From NCBI GenBank assembly GCA_025201765.1, contig MU623395.1, positions 1 through 64,000 of the forward strand: 64,000 nt of DNA, read 5' to 3'. Below are positions 11,650-21,865 of this stretch, in pieces (positions within the stretch are counted from its first letter, which is position 1; every line of letters begins with the position of its first letter). Below the pieces are notes generated by a model, which did not search any database, was not told the origin of the DNA, and saw only the letters and a program-made list of their open reading frames with translations. The DNA is from Daldinia sp. FL1419 (Eukaryota; Ascomycota; Sordariomycetes; Xylariales; Hypoxylaceae). Made by a program: the position numbers and the translations under genes.

Positions 11650-12943
11650 ATGTCTCATCCCGATGCCGATTTACATCCCGTTGCAACGGGTCTGGCCAAG
11701 AAAACAGTCGACGTACGTATTGTCCGAGTATTAAGCATGCAGATTACATGGATAGAAGCAGATAAATGGGAACGAGGCATGAATAAATAACCCATTCTAA
11801 CATAATTACACGCAGGAGCACTTAGCTGAGCAGCCGTTGAAGCTATTCGCGGGTTGGTTCTGCCCGTTCGTGCAACGAGTGTGGATTACGCTTGAGGAAA
11901 AAAGGATCCCGCACCAGTATATCGAGATAAACCCCTATAACAAGGGACCCGAACGTGAGTGTCTCCTAATTCAAGGTCCTTCGATTCTTCTCCTGTACGT
12001 GGGCTATGTCCCGTTAAGATCGTTAAAATAATGTTTGCCTTACTATGTTGTCGATGCCCCCTAGGTAGCTTCGCGCACGTAAGAGCAGTATCCAACTAAT
12101 TGCGAAAGTCTTGCGCGCCAACCCACGCGGTCTTGTACCGACCCTCGAGGTTGCACCGGGCAAGTCATTATATGAGAGTACAGTGTTGTGCGAGTATCTC
12201 GAGGAGCACTACCCTGATCATAAGCCTCATAGTAAGTCACCAAATTGAGTGGACCACGATGCCTAGATGCCTACCTAGGTACCTAGATATCTACCTCCCT
12301 AAGTATTCAATCAGCATGTCTAATGCATAGGACATTGCGTCCTTGCCTATAGTTTTGCCAGAGGTGGGAATCGACGATTATACTCGCGCTAGAGCGCGCA
12401 TCTGGACCGACTACGTGACGAGCAGGATCATACCCGCATTTCACCGGTTTCTGCAGTTCCAGCCGTCTAAGCATGAAGATGGAGAAAATAGGCTTGAAGA
12501 GCTGCGGCAGGAGTTCAAGTCCCACCTCCTCGAGTTCGCAAAGGAGATAGATCCTCGAGGGCCATTTTACTTCGGTCCAGATTTGAGCCTAGTGGATATC
12601 ATTCTAATTCCGTGGGCGGTGAGTATAATCTCTTTTTATTTAATGATTGCTCATTTTTTTAAACACGGGCTGTGTCTAACAGCTGTGGCGTGTCTAGGTT
12701 CGTCTTTGGGTGTTTGACGAGTTCAAGGGCGGCCTGCGTATCCCGGAAGCTGGGCAAGGTGGACCAGATGAAGAAGCGTGGTCCCGCTGGCGTAAATGGT
12801 TGGGTGCGGTTTCGAATCGAGAGAGCGTCAAGAAGACAACAAGTGATCATAAGCACTATTTGCCGATCTATAAGCGCTACGCGGACGACTTGGCACAGTC
12901 GGAGTTGGCAAAAGCCACACGAGCTGGAAGAGGCGTTCCGTAA
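11650..12943 (+). CDS. Glutathione S-transferase, omega-class-like
   Basis: Thioredoxin-fold plus all-helical transferase that likely conjugates or reduces with glutathione in the cytosol. Exons 11650-11712, 11816-11954, 12109-12231, 12353-12618 and 12698-12943 give 278 residues. The N-terminal domain shows FAGWFCPFVQRVW with the putative catalytic Cys at about residue 37, which marks the omega/Gto type rather than Tyr- or Ser-GSTs. The NPRGLVPTLE segment contains the cis-proline that binds glutathione, and YESTVLCEYLEE follows. The C-terminal domain has ARARIWTDYV and IPAFHRFLQ. The exon 2/3 join gives GPE-LL-RANPRG and needs an AAAG acceptor after CTAAT. No other AG in that intron keeps the frame. 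Intron 3 (12232-12352) carries a TAGGTACCTAG run. The second half is diverged enough that the substrate cannot be predicted. Confidence 0.88.
12261..12299. repeat. TAGGTACCTA-type run inside GST intron 3
   Basis: Made of GCCTACCTAGGTACCTAG followed by CTACC. It lies wholly within the 121-nt intron 12232-12352 of the GST gene, so this motif also occurs in transcribed DNA. Confidence 0.65.
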
Positions 12944-14194
12944 TTATATCGCTTTTCCTTTTTTCTTTTTTTCATCCGGACTCCCAACGTGCGAGAATAT
13001 GCCAATTTAAGATGGAATATCTGTGAGTCAAGACTTGGCTACATGAGCTATTAGGAGCTTTTATCTTAGGTATCACTCATAAACTTAAGAATTTGCCTTC
13101 ATCTAAGACTTATGTACGTGCTCTAAAAGGGGTTCGTAAAGTACTTCTCTGGTCCCTTGGAGTACCCCTTGCACCGTGGTATAAATATAACTAACCAATA
13201 TGCGCATTTCCAGCATTTCTTTCTATATTTATATTAGGTATGTTGGTATTTCCATATATTTATCCGTATATATCATGATTGCTACTTCAATCACCGGATT
13301 CTGGTGTTCCCTAGCCCGTGTCCCCCCATGGGTAAGGGGTAATCGCTTATTTTTATTTATTTTTCTTTTTTTCTTTTCATGAGGCTCTACGCCGGTTTGC
13401 GTCCAGCATAACCCTTGCCAATTAAGACATCATCGTCATTATTATTATTATTATTATTGTACTATCCAACTTGTCTCTGTTTATCCACCCAAGTCTTCCT
13501 TAATTGGGTTTTGTCCTTCAAGACACGAGAGGATGTCAATAAGTCAATAGCATATTCGCATTGCATGTCAGCACAACAAAGCTATTGTGCGACAGCGAGA
13601 ACGCGTTTTCCGATGTCAACGGTAATTTGATAGCATTCCAAATCCGCTAACTCTTCGCTAAAAGTTACTCGAGAGTCGCAGTATTCCCTGTCTCGTATGA
13701 CAGCCGCAATGCCCAGTAGGCTAGGTGCAGTGTCAAATACCGGAGTCTATCACAGATCAACCATGGAAACTCCTATTAGTCAAAGCTTGGATGTACATGC
13801 ACCAACGCCCCGGGAAATATACTCGTAATAAGACTCTTCATTTGCACTATATTCCTTCTAATAGACTATTGATGCAGGGCCCTTTTGGAGGGGATCGAGC
13901 TAAGATTGCGGCCGCTTCATTTGTGGGAATGCTTGATATTTCCACCTAGCTTTCTTCTTTTCCATTTACAATACCTATGACAAACGCGTGAGTGTTGTTA
14001 GTGTCTATTTACTTAATTATAGAAGCAATTTCGAAAGGAGGATATGATAATGCTTGCTTCCTGTGGGGTTCGTCAACCAGATGGGACATCCTATTCATTC
14101 TATATAATCCTCTCCTTTCTCACTAGTTAGTCTTCTTCAATAAGACATCTTATATCCAACTCATTCAGATATAATCCACAACCTACTAGTCATA
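12944..14194. other. Gene-free stretch between GST and the But2-domain gene
   Basis: No gene recognised. It contains T-rich tracts (12957-12980, 13348-13378), an ATT microsatellite at 13438-13458, and a TATA-like TCTATATAATCC at about 14100, some 95 nt before the next start codon. Open frames here are low-complexity and unsupported. Confidence 0.55.
13438..13458. repeat. ATT trinucleotide microsatellite
   Basis: About seven consecutive ATT units after GTC. Non-coding context. Confidence 0.8.
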
Positions 14195-14898
14195 ATGCAT
14201 ATCTTACACCTTGCCACCTATCTGGGCCTGGCCGCGGCTACACCGTTTCGGCTCATCTCAAAACGCGCGCTCGAGGATCACGAGTGGACACGCGATAGGA
14301 GAACTGGCTGTCCTGCCTATCTTCAACAAGGCGAATATGAAACTTCAAGTTACATAGGACGAATCTCACAAAGCGAGCCTGATAGAGCATTTGGTTCTCA
14401 AAAGATCGGCCTCATCACTCCTAACGACATTTCATCTATCTTCAGTTTCGAAATACCCAAGTCCCGCGCGGATGCCAATTGCACGCTGGAGTTTCTCTTT
14501 CCTCATGAGGATCAGCTCAAATCTTCATTTTTTATTTATGAAGGCGGTGGCTCCTTTCAATTCACAGGATATCTTAATGGTAGCTGCCCCGGCCCCGAAA
14601 CCACGTTCAACAACCAGCCCACGCCTGGTATTTTCCCGCCTTTTCCGCCAATCCACATGGAACCCGGGAACGCATATACGATCGATGTCGGCCCGTGTGC
14701 TTTTTCCGCTGGAACGTGTGTTTCTGGTTGTAAGTTCAGGTTATTCCGCAAAGATGTGCTCGGGCTGTTAACATAGGCGTAGTGACTTCATCTAATGATA
14801 CTACCTTCGCGTTCCTTCCGAGTACGCACGACTGCCCAATTGGTGTCTATAATTCTTATAGTTATGGATTGCCGTGTCCGGAAGACCACTGCGGATAG
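14195..14898 (+). CDS. Secreted protein with But2 C-terminal-like domain
   Basis: Exons 14195-14729 and 14777-14898 give 218 residues. The first about 16 residues (MHILHLATYLGLAAAT) form a signal peptide, followed by a KR site at about 24-25 suited to Kex2. The mature part shows CPAYLQQGEYE, then DISSIFSFEIP and CTLEFLFP, which is the layout of the fungal 'ubiquitin 3 binding protein But2 C-terminal' family. Exon 2 adds DCPIGVYNSYS, matching the family's PIGLY ending, and Cys-rich residues to the stop. The 47-nt intron has GTAAGT, TGTTAACAT and TAG. If it is retained, the frame stops at 14776 with a different tail, so a single-exon model would lose the domain's end. Role unknown. Such proteins are extracellular or cell-wall linked. 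Confidence 0.78.
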
Positions 14899-16075
14899 TC
14901 GTCCGTCCCGTACAACTCGCACGAGTCCTACGATGCGAGTACGTGGTGTTGTTACTGGCGCTCAGGAGTGGGGTTTTGACATCGAGTATGGCGATGATGA
15001 GGTATATAGGATTACGGACGTAACAGTAATGACAGTCTTGAATGTCTTGAACACGTCGTTGTACACTGGGTAGGCATCTGGGGGGTTGCAGGTATCCGAT
15101 AAGGCAAACTCCCACTTCCCGACATCTTGACGTTGGAAACTCCGGACAATTAATATGGGCTCTTTCGCCAACCCTAAGTTATGCATAGTGTAGCCAACCG
15201 TTTATATATTTCCTGTAATAAAGGTCCTGTCGTGTGGTTTCTGTGTGCACGTTGCAAGAAACAAAGCGTTTAATAATTGGGTAAGAGGTAGATGTCTGGT
15301 CAATCCATAAAGCGCGTCGGGCGATCTTGACGCCTTTAATGGCCGCTTTGCGCTACCCATAGAGTTGTCTCCCGGAATAGGTATGTATTGTGAAGGCTTA
15401 CTACCTTAGGTAGTGGCTGTTGTTCTCGTATTGCCTTAGGAAATCACTTTGGAAACGGATAACTAATTATTTGTGTGTACCTTAACTCGAGATATACGTC
15501 TTGGTTTCGGCTGTGAGCTTGATTGTTAAGGTATGGGGGCCAGCACTTAAGTTTACTGTAATTAATTGTACCAACCTTCTGGCCTCAGTTTTTACCAGTT
15601 GGGCATGTCATGGCAAACTGGTTTCAGCTACCAAACGGCCCCCAAGTAAGCGGTACCTATACCATGGTATGAGAAGACAGAATCGTATATAAGGCGAAAC
15701 TACGTGTAAGGTAAGACAAGATGCGTTACCGCTATTAGTACGGATAATGTGAGGCTATGTAAATCCACGTAGTCCCTGGATGGATGCTCGTGCGTTGAGT
15801 TCCTCAATAAGGGCTTATCCATATTACACCCACGGCCATGAGACTTGATATAATACCTAATGAATGGCAATGAGTGGTGACCCCTCTTAAAAATTACAAC
15901 TTGCGACGTGCACTATGAGTTATTCCTCACCAGACTAGAGCTACTTATATGATGGACGTTCCCATAGAGTCGCGGTAGATAACTTCCGTTTACTTTTGAT
16001 TCAAAAGCTGACACAAGCCAGCGTCTCCGAGGAAGAACCTATTAATCAGTCATTCAACACCCTTATAGAGGGTGC
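14899..16075. other. Gene-free stretch
   Basis: No intact gene. The right half (from about 15950) may contain further, unrecognisably decayed sequence of the DUF6536 relic that starts at 16076. Nothing else can be supported. Confidence 0.5.
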
Positions 16076-16630
16076 AACTCCGCCGTTTCCCAGTCGCTTG
16101 TATCAAACGACTATACTATCGCGGTTGTAAAAAACTCATTTGCTACAGGCGGCACGTGGGATCTTGCCAGAGCAGAGGTTGACCGGGTAGGGGATTATGG
16201 GTGGGATAACTCGAGAGTCAATCCAACCTATTATAATTACACAGAAATTATGCAATCAATGCAACGAGGCGTATTGGGTTCTGGATGGGAGGAAATGAAC
16301 ATCTCTTCTTGTTATGCTCTACGTGTGGACATAGTCCATTTGCCGTTCTGATTAGTATGTAGCTTACACCCGGAACAGTATCGTAGCCCTGTCTAACAAA
16401 AAACAGCGCTAATTGTTGCGGGCTTCGCGGTACTAGTTATCGTAGCTATAGGGTTTCGCACATATGACAGTACCATGAATATGGTAGCTACTAACAGCAT
16501 GGCGATCAGCGCCGCGTGCCACGTTCTAGAGGAATATCGCGAAGAGGGTTATCTATTACCAGTACAGTGGGGTGTAGTCGAAATGAAAGATGGAATTGGG
16601 AAATGCACATTCACAACAGCCCCCAAATAA
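16076..16630 (+). pseudogene. Relic of a DUF6536 multi-pass membrane protein
   Basis: Two frames carry family-like sequence. 16076-16351 reads NSAVSQSLVSNDYTIAVVKNSF, then TWDLARAEVDRV and WEEMNISSCYAL, the extracellular loop between membrane segments. After a frame change, 16336-16354 plus 16407-16630 reads SPFAVLITLIVAGFAV, a membrane segment, then ATNSMAISAACH, LLPVQWGVV and GKCTFTTAPK with a stop. The block NS-AISAACH followed by PVQWG and G-C-FT is the C-terminal signature I know from this fungal family. A good intron (GTATGT...AACAG, 16355-16406) survives. The N-terminal half, with the first membrane segments, is missing. The family is compared from memory. Confidence 0.7.
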
Positions 16631-17276
16631 TAAAATACGGATGCCGGAAGTTAGTTTAAAGTATAGATGACTTCGTCATTCTCAAGAGCATCTCAGTCAC
16701 TCATTGTTGCTATACTGCCCCTGGATATACCTCAAGCGGTGGTGTTTATGTTTTCGTATCGTGAAACTACTCTAGAAGCAGTTTATAGAAGCTTAAAACT
16801 TGCTGTAGTTCCCCATACAGGCTTCATATTGTTATGGTATCTTCCAATCCATCGGCGACTATCTATCCCACCCTTATCCTCTTAGCTTCTATTCTCGGGT
16901 TTCCATTATAATTGATGCCAAGCAGCATATAAATATACATTGCTTGGCATAAATATACGTCATCAGGATACTCGCAATTTGGTGTTGATAATTAGCGGGA
17001 AAATAGCCGGCAACGGTTAATGTCCCTTCATTGATCCCAGATGGTATCAATAGCATAATCTCACTACAACCCAAGAAAAGAGTACTAACACTTTCTGGTT
17101 GAAGATAGCCTTGGCCTCTCCGCAGTAATATAACTCCTAGACAAAGTATTGACGGGATATATATCAAAATGGTACTCTAAACTCACCCTTTTAACTTATA
17201 AAAGGTCTCTAGCTTCTTTTCTAGTTTCAGACATCAAAGCTTCCCCAACCCTTCGTACGGAGCTATTGCAGTCAAC
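16631..17276. other. Intergenic stretch, promoter of the SnoaL-like gene at its end
   Basis: One 72-codon frame at 16667 with hydrophobic residues has no recognised family and may be further relic DNA. The last 80 bases carry a TATA box for the next gene. Confidence 0.45.
17197..17204 (+). promoter_or_regulatory. TATA box of the SnoaL-like gene
   Basis: TATAAAAG lies 73 nt upstream of the start codon at 17277 and is followed by a CT-rich stretch, the usual arrangement for an inducible fungal promoter. Confidence 0.55.
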
Positions 17277-17884
17277 ATGCGCACGTCCACTTTTATTACC
17301 GTCGTGTCGGCACCCCTTATGGCACTAGCTGCCCCAATTGTCATTGAACGACAAGGAACCTCTAAATTCTGTACACGGATCACACCGGCGCCTTCTGCAG
17401 AGGAAACTGAGAAGAGGTTCAACGAGTTTGCGGACCTTTTCCTGGTTAAGAAGGATGTATATAAAGCTTTCGAATACATCCTTCCGGAATATATCGTAGG
17501 GTTTCTAAACGGATGCTAAAAGAGAATTTATTATAATCTAACAAACTATAGAACCACAACCCCATGGCTCAGAATGGAGCCCAAAATGCTTTAGACATTC
17601 TAGGCCCGATCTGGGGAAGCCAGTCGATAACAGTACTCCGTACTAAGTTTGAGGGCGAGATGTCGTGGCTTAACTATAGGAACTCAATGGGCGAGATAGT
17701 GGACCGGTATCGATGGGAGGATGGTTGCATCATCGAACACGTACGTTAAAATTCTTCCTATTGGTATTAGCAAGCTACGACTTATCAGACTCAACATCTA
17801 GTCAGAATGATTAGATTATAAAGCACTTGCTAACAATATATTTTCCGCTAGTGGGACCAAGGGGAGGCATTCCCAACTTCCTGA
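17277..17884 (+). CDS. Small secreted SnoaL-like protein
   Basis: Exons 17277-17495, 17552-17740 and 17852-17884 give 146 residues. A signal peptide (MRTSTFITVVSAPLMALA) precedes the mature chain. The rest fits the fungal SnoaL-like / NTF2-like cone fold: EETEKRFNEFADLFL, then EYI-NHNPMAQNG, ILGPIWGSQSITVL, MSWLNYRNSMGEIVDRYRW and a final EHWDQGEAFP before the stop. The HNP and HWDQ motifs each span an exon join, which supports both introns. Related proteins are often annotated as SnoaL-like polyketide cyclases, but secreted fungal members have no proven reaction. The chain ends a few residues earlier than I expect for the family, so an additional short exon is possible. Confidence 0.82.
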
Positions 17885-18236
17885 GTATCTGGGTATATTC
17901 GACCTACCCAAGATGTGCAGTGAACGAACGGCGGTCGTCGATAAGGGGCGGGAATTACGGCCCAAGTATTAGTTGGAGACCCTAATCCCGACGTCGTTAT
18001 AGCATGTCATGGGTAGAGCCAAGATATTCGTGCCGAGCGAAAAGAATAGGATAACCGTCCAATTTATATCTTTTAACTTCCCTAAATTCATAAAGAAAAG
18101 GCTAGCGGCAAACACCCATTAATTCTGTTGGTTCTCTATGAGCGGTCATTTCTACTAGCTTACCCCTTGGTTGACTGGATTGGTCTACTAGGAATCAAGA
18201 GCCGTAAGATTCCTCATTAACGTCGATATTATGTTT

Positions 18237-18866
18237 TTATCGTCCATCCTCACATTGCCTTTTCCGTCTGCCAATAAAATATGCCACCAAAATTGCATCT
18301 AGAAAGAAGAGCACACCCAACGACGCCCCAAAACCGATTCCCACTTTTGCACCAACACTAAGGCTCCCAGTCTCAACCCTCTGTACGGATGTCGCATTTG
18401 GTATACTCGCTGCAGTAGTTGGTGTTGTAGTCGTCATTCGTAAAGTACTTTCGGTCATGGTTGAACTCGTAGCAGTTATCGCGGGCCATTCAGCGTCGCT
18501 TGAACCAGAGCTACCTGGTTATCGGTTACAGTCATAGCTACTAATTTATCAATTAGTTCGTCAGTGTGTAAATCCCGTCAAAGTGCCTAATCATGTGGCC
18601 CTCACCCAGGGCGGCATGTGGAGACCCTAGGGGGGAAACTTTTAGATGGAACACTAATAAAACAAGCATAGGTAAGTATATCCTAGTGGGAAAATACCTG
18701 GAGAATGGTAATATCCCTCATAAGGCTGGTAACTTGACGGGAGGCGGCCGTCAACTGTCCCATATTCTAACATTATATAGTCAGACGAACCAACGCCTAA
18801 ATGTATCGAGGTGCAACCTACGCCCTGAGCTTTGAAAGTTGTAGTCAGAGGACCAAGATACGATAT
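18237..18866 (-). pseudogene. Decayed tandem copy of the adjacent single-pass membrane protein
   Basis: A diverged copy of the gene at 19104-20072 in the same orientation. From 18866 the minus strand reads ATA-TCG in place of the start ATG, then LGPLTTTF, GCTSIHLG, EYGTVDGRLP, GYYHSPGIFPLGYTYLC, matching the intact gene's GCSSINLG, QYGTISSCLP, GYYYSPGVCPSGYTYAC. At least three conserved cysteines are lost (R, F and L in their place). The end (18237-18458) reads SLSVGAKVGIGFGASLGVLFF and then YFIGRRKR, matching the membrane span of the intact copy. Frames change between the two ends. I conclude that it is a pseudogene. Confidence 0.8.
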
Positions 18867-19103
18867 TTACACGACAAGTAGACGAAAGTTCTATTATACC
18901 TACGTAAGGTATATATTATAATGTCTGACAAAGTCTTAAGCTTCCTAGTTGACACATAAACGTGGAAAGTCCGCAGATATCACACTACCAAGTAAAGTTG
19001 TAAAGCTAGGAGGTAAACCATATTCCTTTGAGTCCTCGATTAAAAACTAAGAACAATCAATATTAAGTTACAATATCACTAGAAGTAGAATAACACCCAT
19101 GTG

Positions 19104-20072
19104 TTAGGTCCAGATGTGCTCCTGAGAGTGTGAACTCATTAGCTCTACTGGTTCACTATAAGTTGCCATCTCTAACACTCTCTGCTGGTCGCTAAGCTCA
19201 TACTTTGGTGCCGACGGATACTGAATTCCCTCGGCACTTTTAGTACCTAGTATCAATCCCTTGTTGTGGCGACCCTTTCGTTTACCAATTATATACGCTA
19301 TTATAATAGCACCGAAGATGAAGAGCACGCCGAGCGATACGCCGAGGCCGATGCCTACTTTAGCCCCGAGAGTAAGGTCACCGGGTTCGTGGAGATCTGG
19401 GTTTGCCCCTGTCGTTTGTGTGGATATGGTGCTATGTCTAAGGGCTTGCGAGCTTGTTGTAGTCTTAGTACTTGTGGTCATTTCCGGCATGCCTTCAGTG
19501 GTGGTTAAATTGAAACTAGTCGACATTGACCACTCGACATCATTCGCGTCCCTCCACACAACGGGCCCCTTGGCAAAAACAGCCTGTCCAGCATCGTAGC
19601 GGACGCTAGTCGTGCCGATTTTACTCGGTATGTGAGACGAATACGTGAGCACGTCTACGATGAATACGCTGGCGGTCGTAATAGTCGATTTGCAGCGATT
19701 AGGGTCACCTTCCCATGCTTGGCCACATACAAAGTTGCTAATTCGCCATCCAATTCGTTAGCATAAATGCCCATGCCCTCTTGGGAGGTCTTTCGGAAAA
19801 GAGTGCATGTAATATTACCTAGGACAGCATGTAGCAGCAGTAGCAAGCGACGTCCCAGATACTACTCCCTCTGTACAAGCATACGTGTACCCAGAGGGGC
19901 AAACACCCGGGGAATAGTAGTAGCCATTATCCGGATTGAAGTTTGATGGGAGACAGCTGCTGATGGTTCCATATTGTAAATATGTCATACCAGCAGTAGA
20001 CCCCAAGTTTATTGAGCTGCAGCCAGTGCCATGGGGTTGGTAGGCTGTGGTAAGAGCCCCGAGATTTGACAT
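19104..20072 (-). CDS. Single-pass membrane protein with Cys-rich extracellular domain
   Basis: Exons 20072-19819 and 19737-19104 give 295 residues. The N-terminal part has spaced cysteines (GCSS, SSCLP, GVCPSGYTYAC, ATCCPS) and across the intron join continues NFVCGQAWEGDPNRC. A Thr/Ser-rich stretch (MTTSTKTTTSSQ) follows, then the membrane span LTLGAKVGIGLGVSLGVLFI with a basic stop-transfer GKRKGRHNK and a cytosolic tail of about 70 residues. This layout is that of fungal WSC/Mid2-like surface proteins, although no classical N-terminal signal peptide is present. The 81-nt intron (GTAATA...TTAG) is needed, since the unspliced frame stops after CCPR. The neighbouring pseudogene is its tandem duplicate. 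Function unknown. Confidence 0.78.
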
Positions 20073-20320
20073 GTGCGCAGTAGGTAAAATGTGCGAAACA
20101 TATGAGTTCTAATCGTTCTTGCCATAGCAGTATCTTGCGAGAGGCGGAAAGACATCAAAATTTATGTGCTTGGTCTATTGGATATAGATGGCTTGGACAG
20201 AATGGTTTATATTAATCAACGTAGACGCGTACAAATTCCAAGGACAGCCAATATTCATGTTACGCGGAGGCTTGCTTTAAGGATAATCCAATTCGAATTA
20301 GCTACCCCTATTTTCGAAAG

Positions 20321-20358
20321 CTACCTACCTACCTACCTACCTACCTACCTAGGTACCT
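20321..20358. repeat. CTAC tetranucleotide run ending in CCTAGGTACC
   Basis: Seven consecutive CTAC units pass directly into the palindromic CTAGGTACC motif. Confidence 0.8.
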
Positions 20359-20729
20359 TTTTACTGCCTTTCGCCGCCACATTTTATTAGAGACGGTGGC
20401 GTATTCCCCTGCATCAAATTACTACTACCTAGATATAATTAGATACACAAAGATTGACCAGCAGCAACTGGCCCCAAGATGGAAGAACCGAAATGCGACT
20501 AATTTGGATCCCCTCATGTATATCTAGACATACTAGGTTAGGTAGGTAGAGATGAAATAGTGAGAGATGGCGGGGATTTCGGCAAAAACTAATAATATGT
20601 TGATTCGGCCGAAAGCTGAACCGAATTTATCTAAAGACTCATACCGAGTTCTTTCCCGTTACCCTGCTCAAGAGACGATGATGCAACTAATTGGATACTT
20701 TAACAAATAGAAAATATTTAGCTTGGGCT

Positions 20730-20755
20730 CGGCGACCCAGGCGACCCAGGCGACC
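20730..20755. repeat. Nine-base tandem repeat, GGCGACCCA
   Basis: Three copies, the last one truncated. Non-coding. Confidence 0.7.
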
Positions 20756-21300
20756 TCCACTTCCCCAGCTTCAAGAAAATCTGGGGTCAAGGCGAGCCCC
20801 AGTGTATCGTCCATAGTGCTTAAGCCTGTATTGGCTGTCCCCAGCCCCTAATTATCCACAAAGCACGAAAGGGCCAGCATTGGCGTCGGGGTAGGTCATT
20901 AAATACTCTGGTCACGTCGCTAATTAGTCTATTAACGGCGTAGGAAGCGGGGATATAGTCGATAGAAAACGCATTGTCTAGGTAACTAGCTGATGACAAC
21001 TGGGCGTTCTTGATATGATCAGCTCTACGGATCCGTGCCTCGCCATCGAAAAACACTTTGACAGTTGGTCGGATATTCGCGGGGAAATTCGAACAATGAA
21101 AATAGCCGAGCAAAACGAGTAGGAGATGCTACTACGTACCTAGGTTAGGCAGATATACTGAAGACATGATATGATTTAACCTAGAATAAGAGAGAGAAGA
21201 GAGGGGATATTTGGCTGCATACCAAACAACCACAGGGTATGATTAATGGTCTACGAGCGGTGAAAAGCAACTAGGTTCGTTATATTTTCACCATCGCCAT

Positions 21301-21349
21301 ACTATTATTATTATTATTATCATCATCATCATCATCATTATTATTATTC
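21301..21349. repeat. Compound ATT/ATC trinucleotide microsatellite
   Basis: ATT units, then six ATC units, then ATT units. The minus-strand reading would encode poly-Asn/Asp and is probably not translated. Confidence 0.8.
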
Positions 21350-21865
21350 ATCGTGGTTGACGTCCGTTGGCAGCACTCGCATAAGCCGAGGTCACTGATC
21401 GGGAACTTTCCGAGACCGGGAGTAGACAATAGATTGAACGGATGGAACTGGGTCAATTTAATCTTGGCTCTCGATTTGTTTGGGCCATTGTTTAGTACGA
21501 CAGCGGGAGTGCGGGTACACCTGCACATGGTGCAGATGGTGACAAGGGGCAAAAGAATCTTTCGTGGGGCTTCCCCCAAATATGCTACGATCTTCTCAGC
21601 GCACGGTCTCCGAGTCCAACGCGGAGATTCAGGCTATGCGCGTCATTCCAACCAAAGCTTGCCATGGGGACCGGTAGCTTTCGCGACTTTCTAGCGTCTT
21701 AAGAAGTAGTAGCCGAGCGAGGAGGAGGCAGGAATAAAGGTCTTATACTCCCCCGTAGAGAATGGTCTCAGTCGTCGGAAAGTTCTGTCAATCAATATAT
21801 CCTCTCCAACTTGTGAACCCACGGACTAAAACGGGGACGGAAAAGAAAAGAAAAAAAGGAAAAAG

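Larger units (their letters stand above)
20073..21865. other. Gene-poor stretch with short repeats
   Basis: A 97-codon minus-strand frame (20820-21113) and a 113-codon plus-strand frame (21353-21694) are the longest here. I recognise neither, and each lacks splice or homology support. Short tandem repeats lie at 20321-20358, 20730-20755 and 21301-21349. The last 30 bases before the transporter start are A-rich. Confidence 0.5.

Noticed and set aside
14795..15115. Overlapping plus and minus frames of 92-104 codons
   Set aside because: They overlap exon 2 of the But2-domain gene out of frame. The spliced model explains the region.
20820..21113. 97-codon minus-strand frame
   Set aside because: Unrecognised and adjacent to short repeats. 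Reported only in the stretch note.
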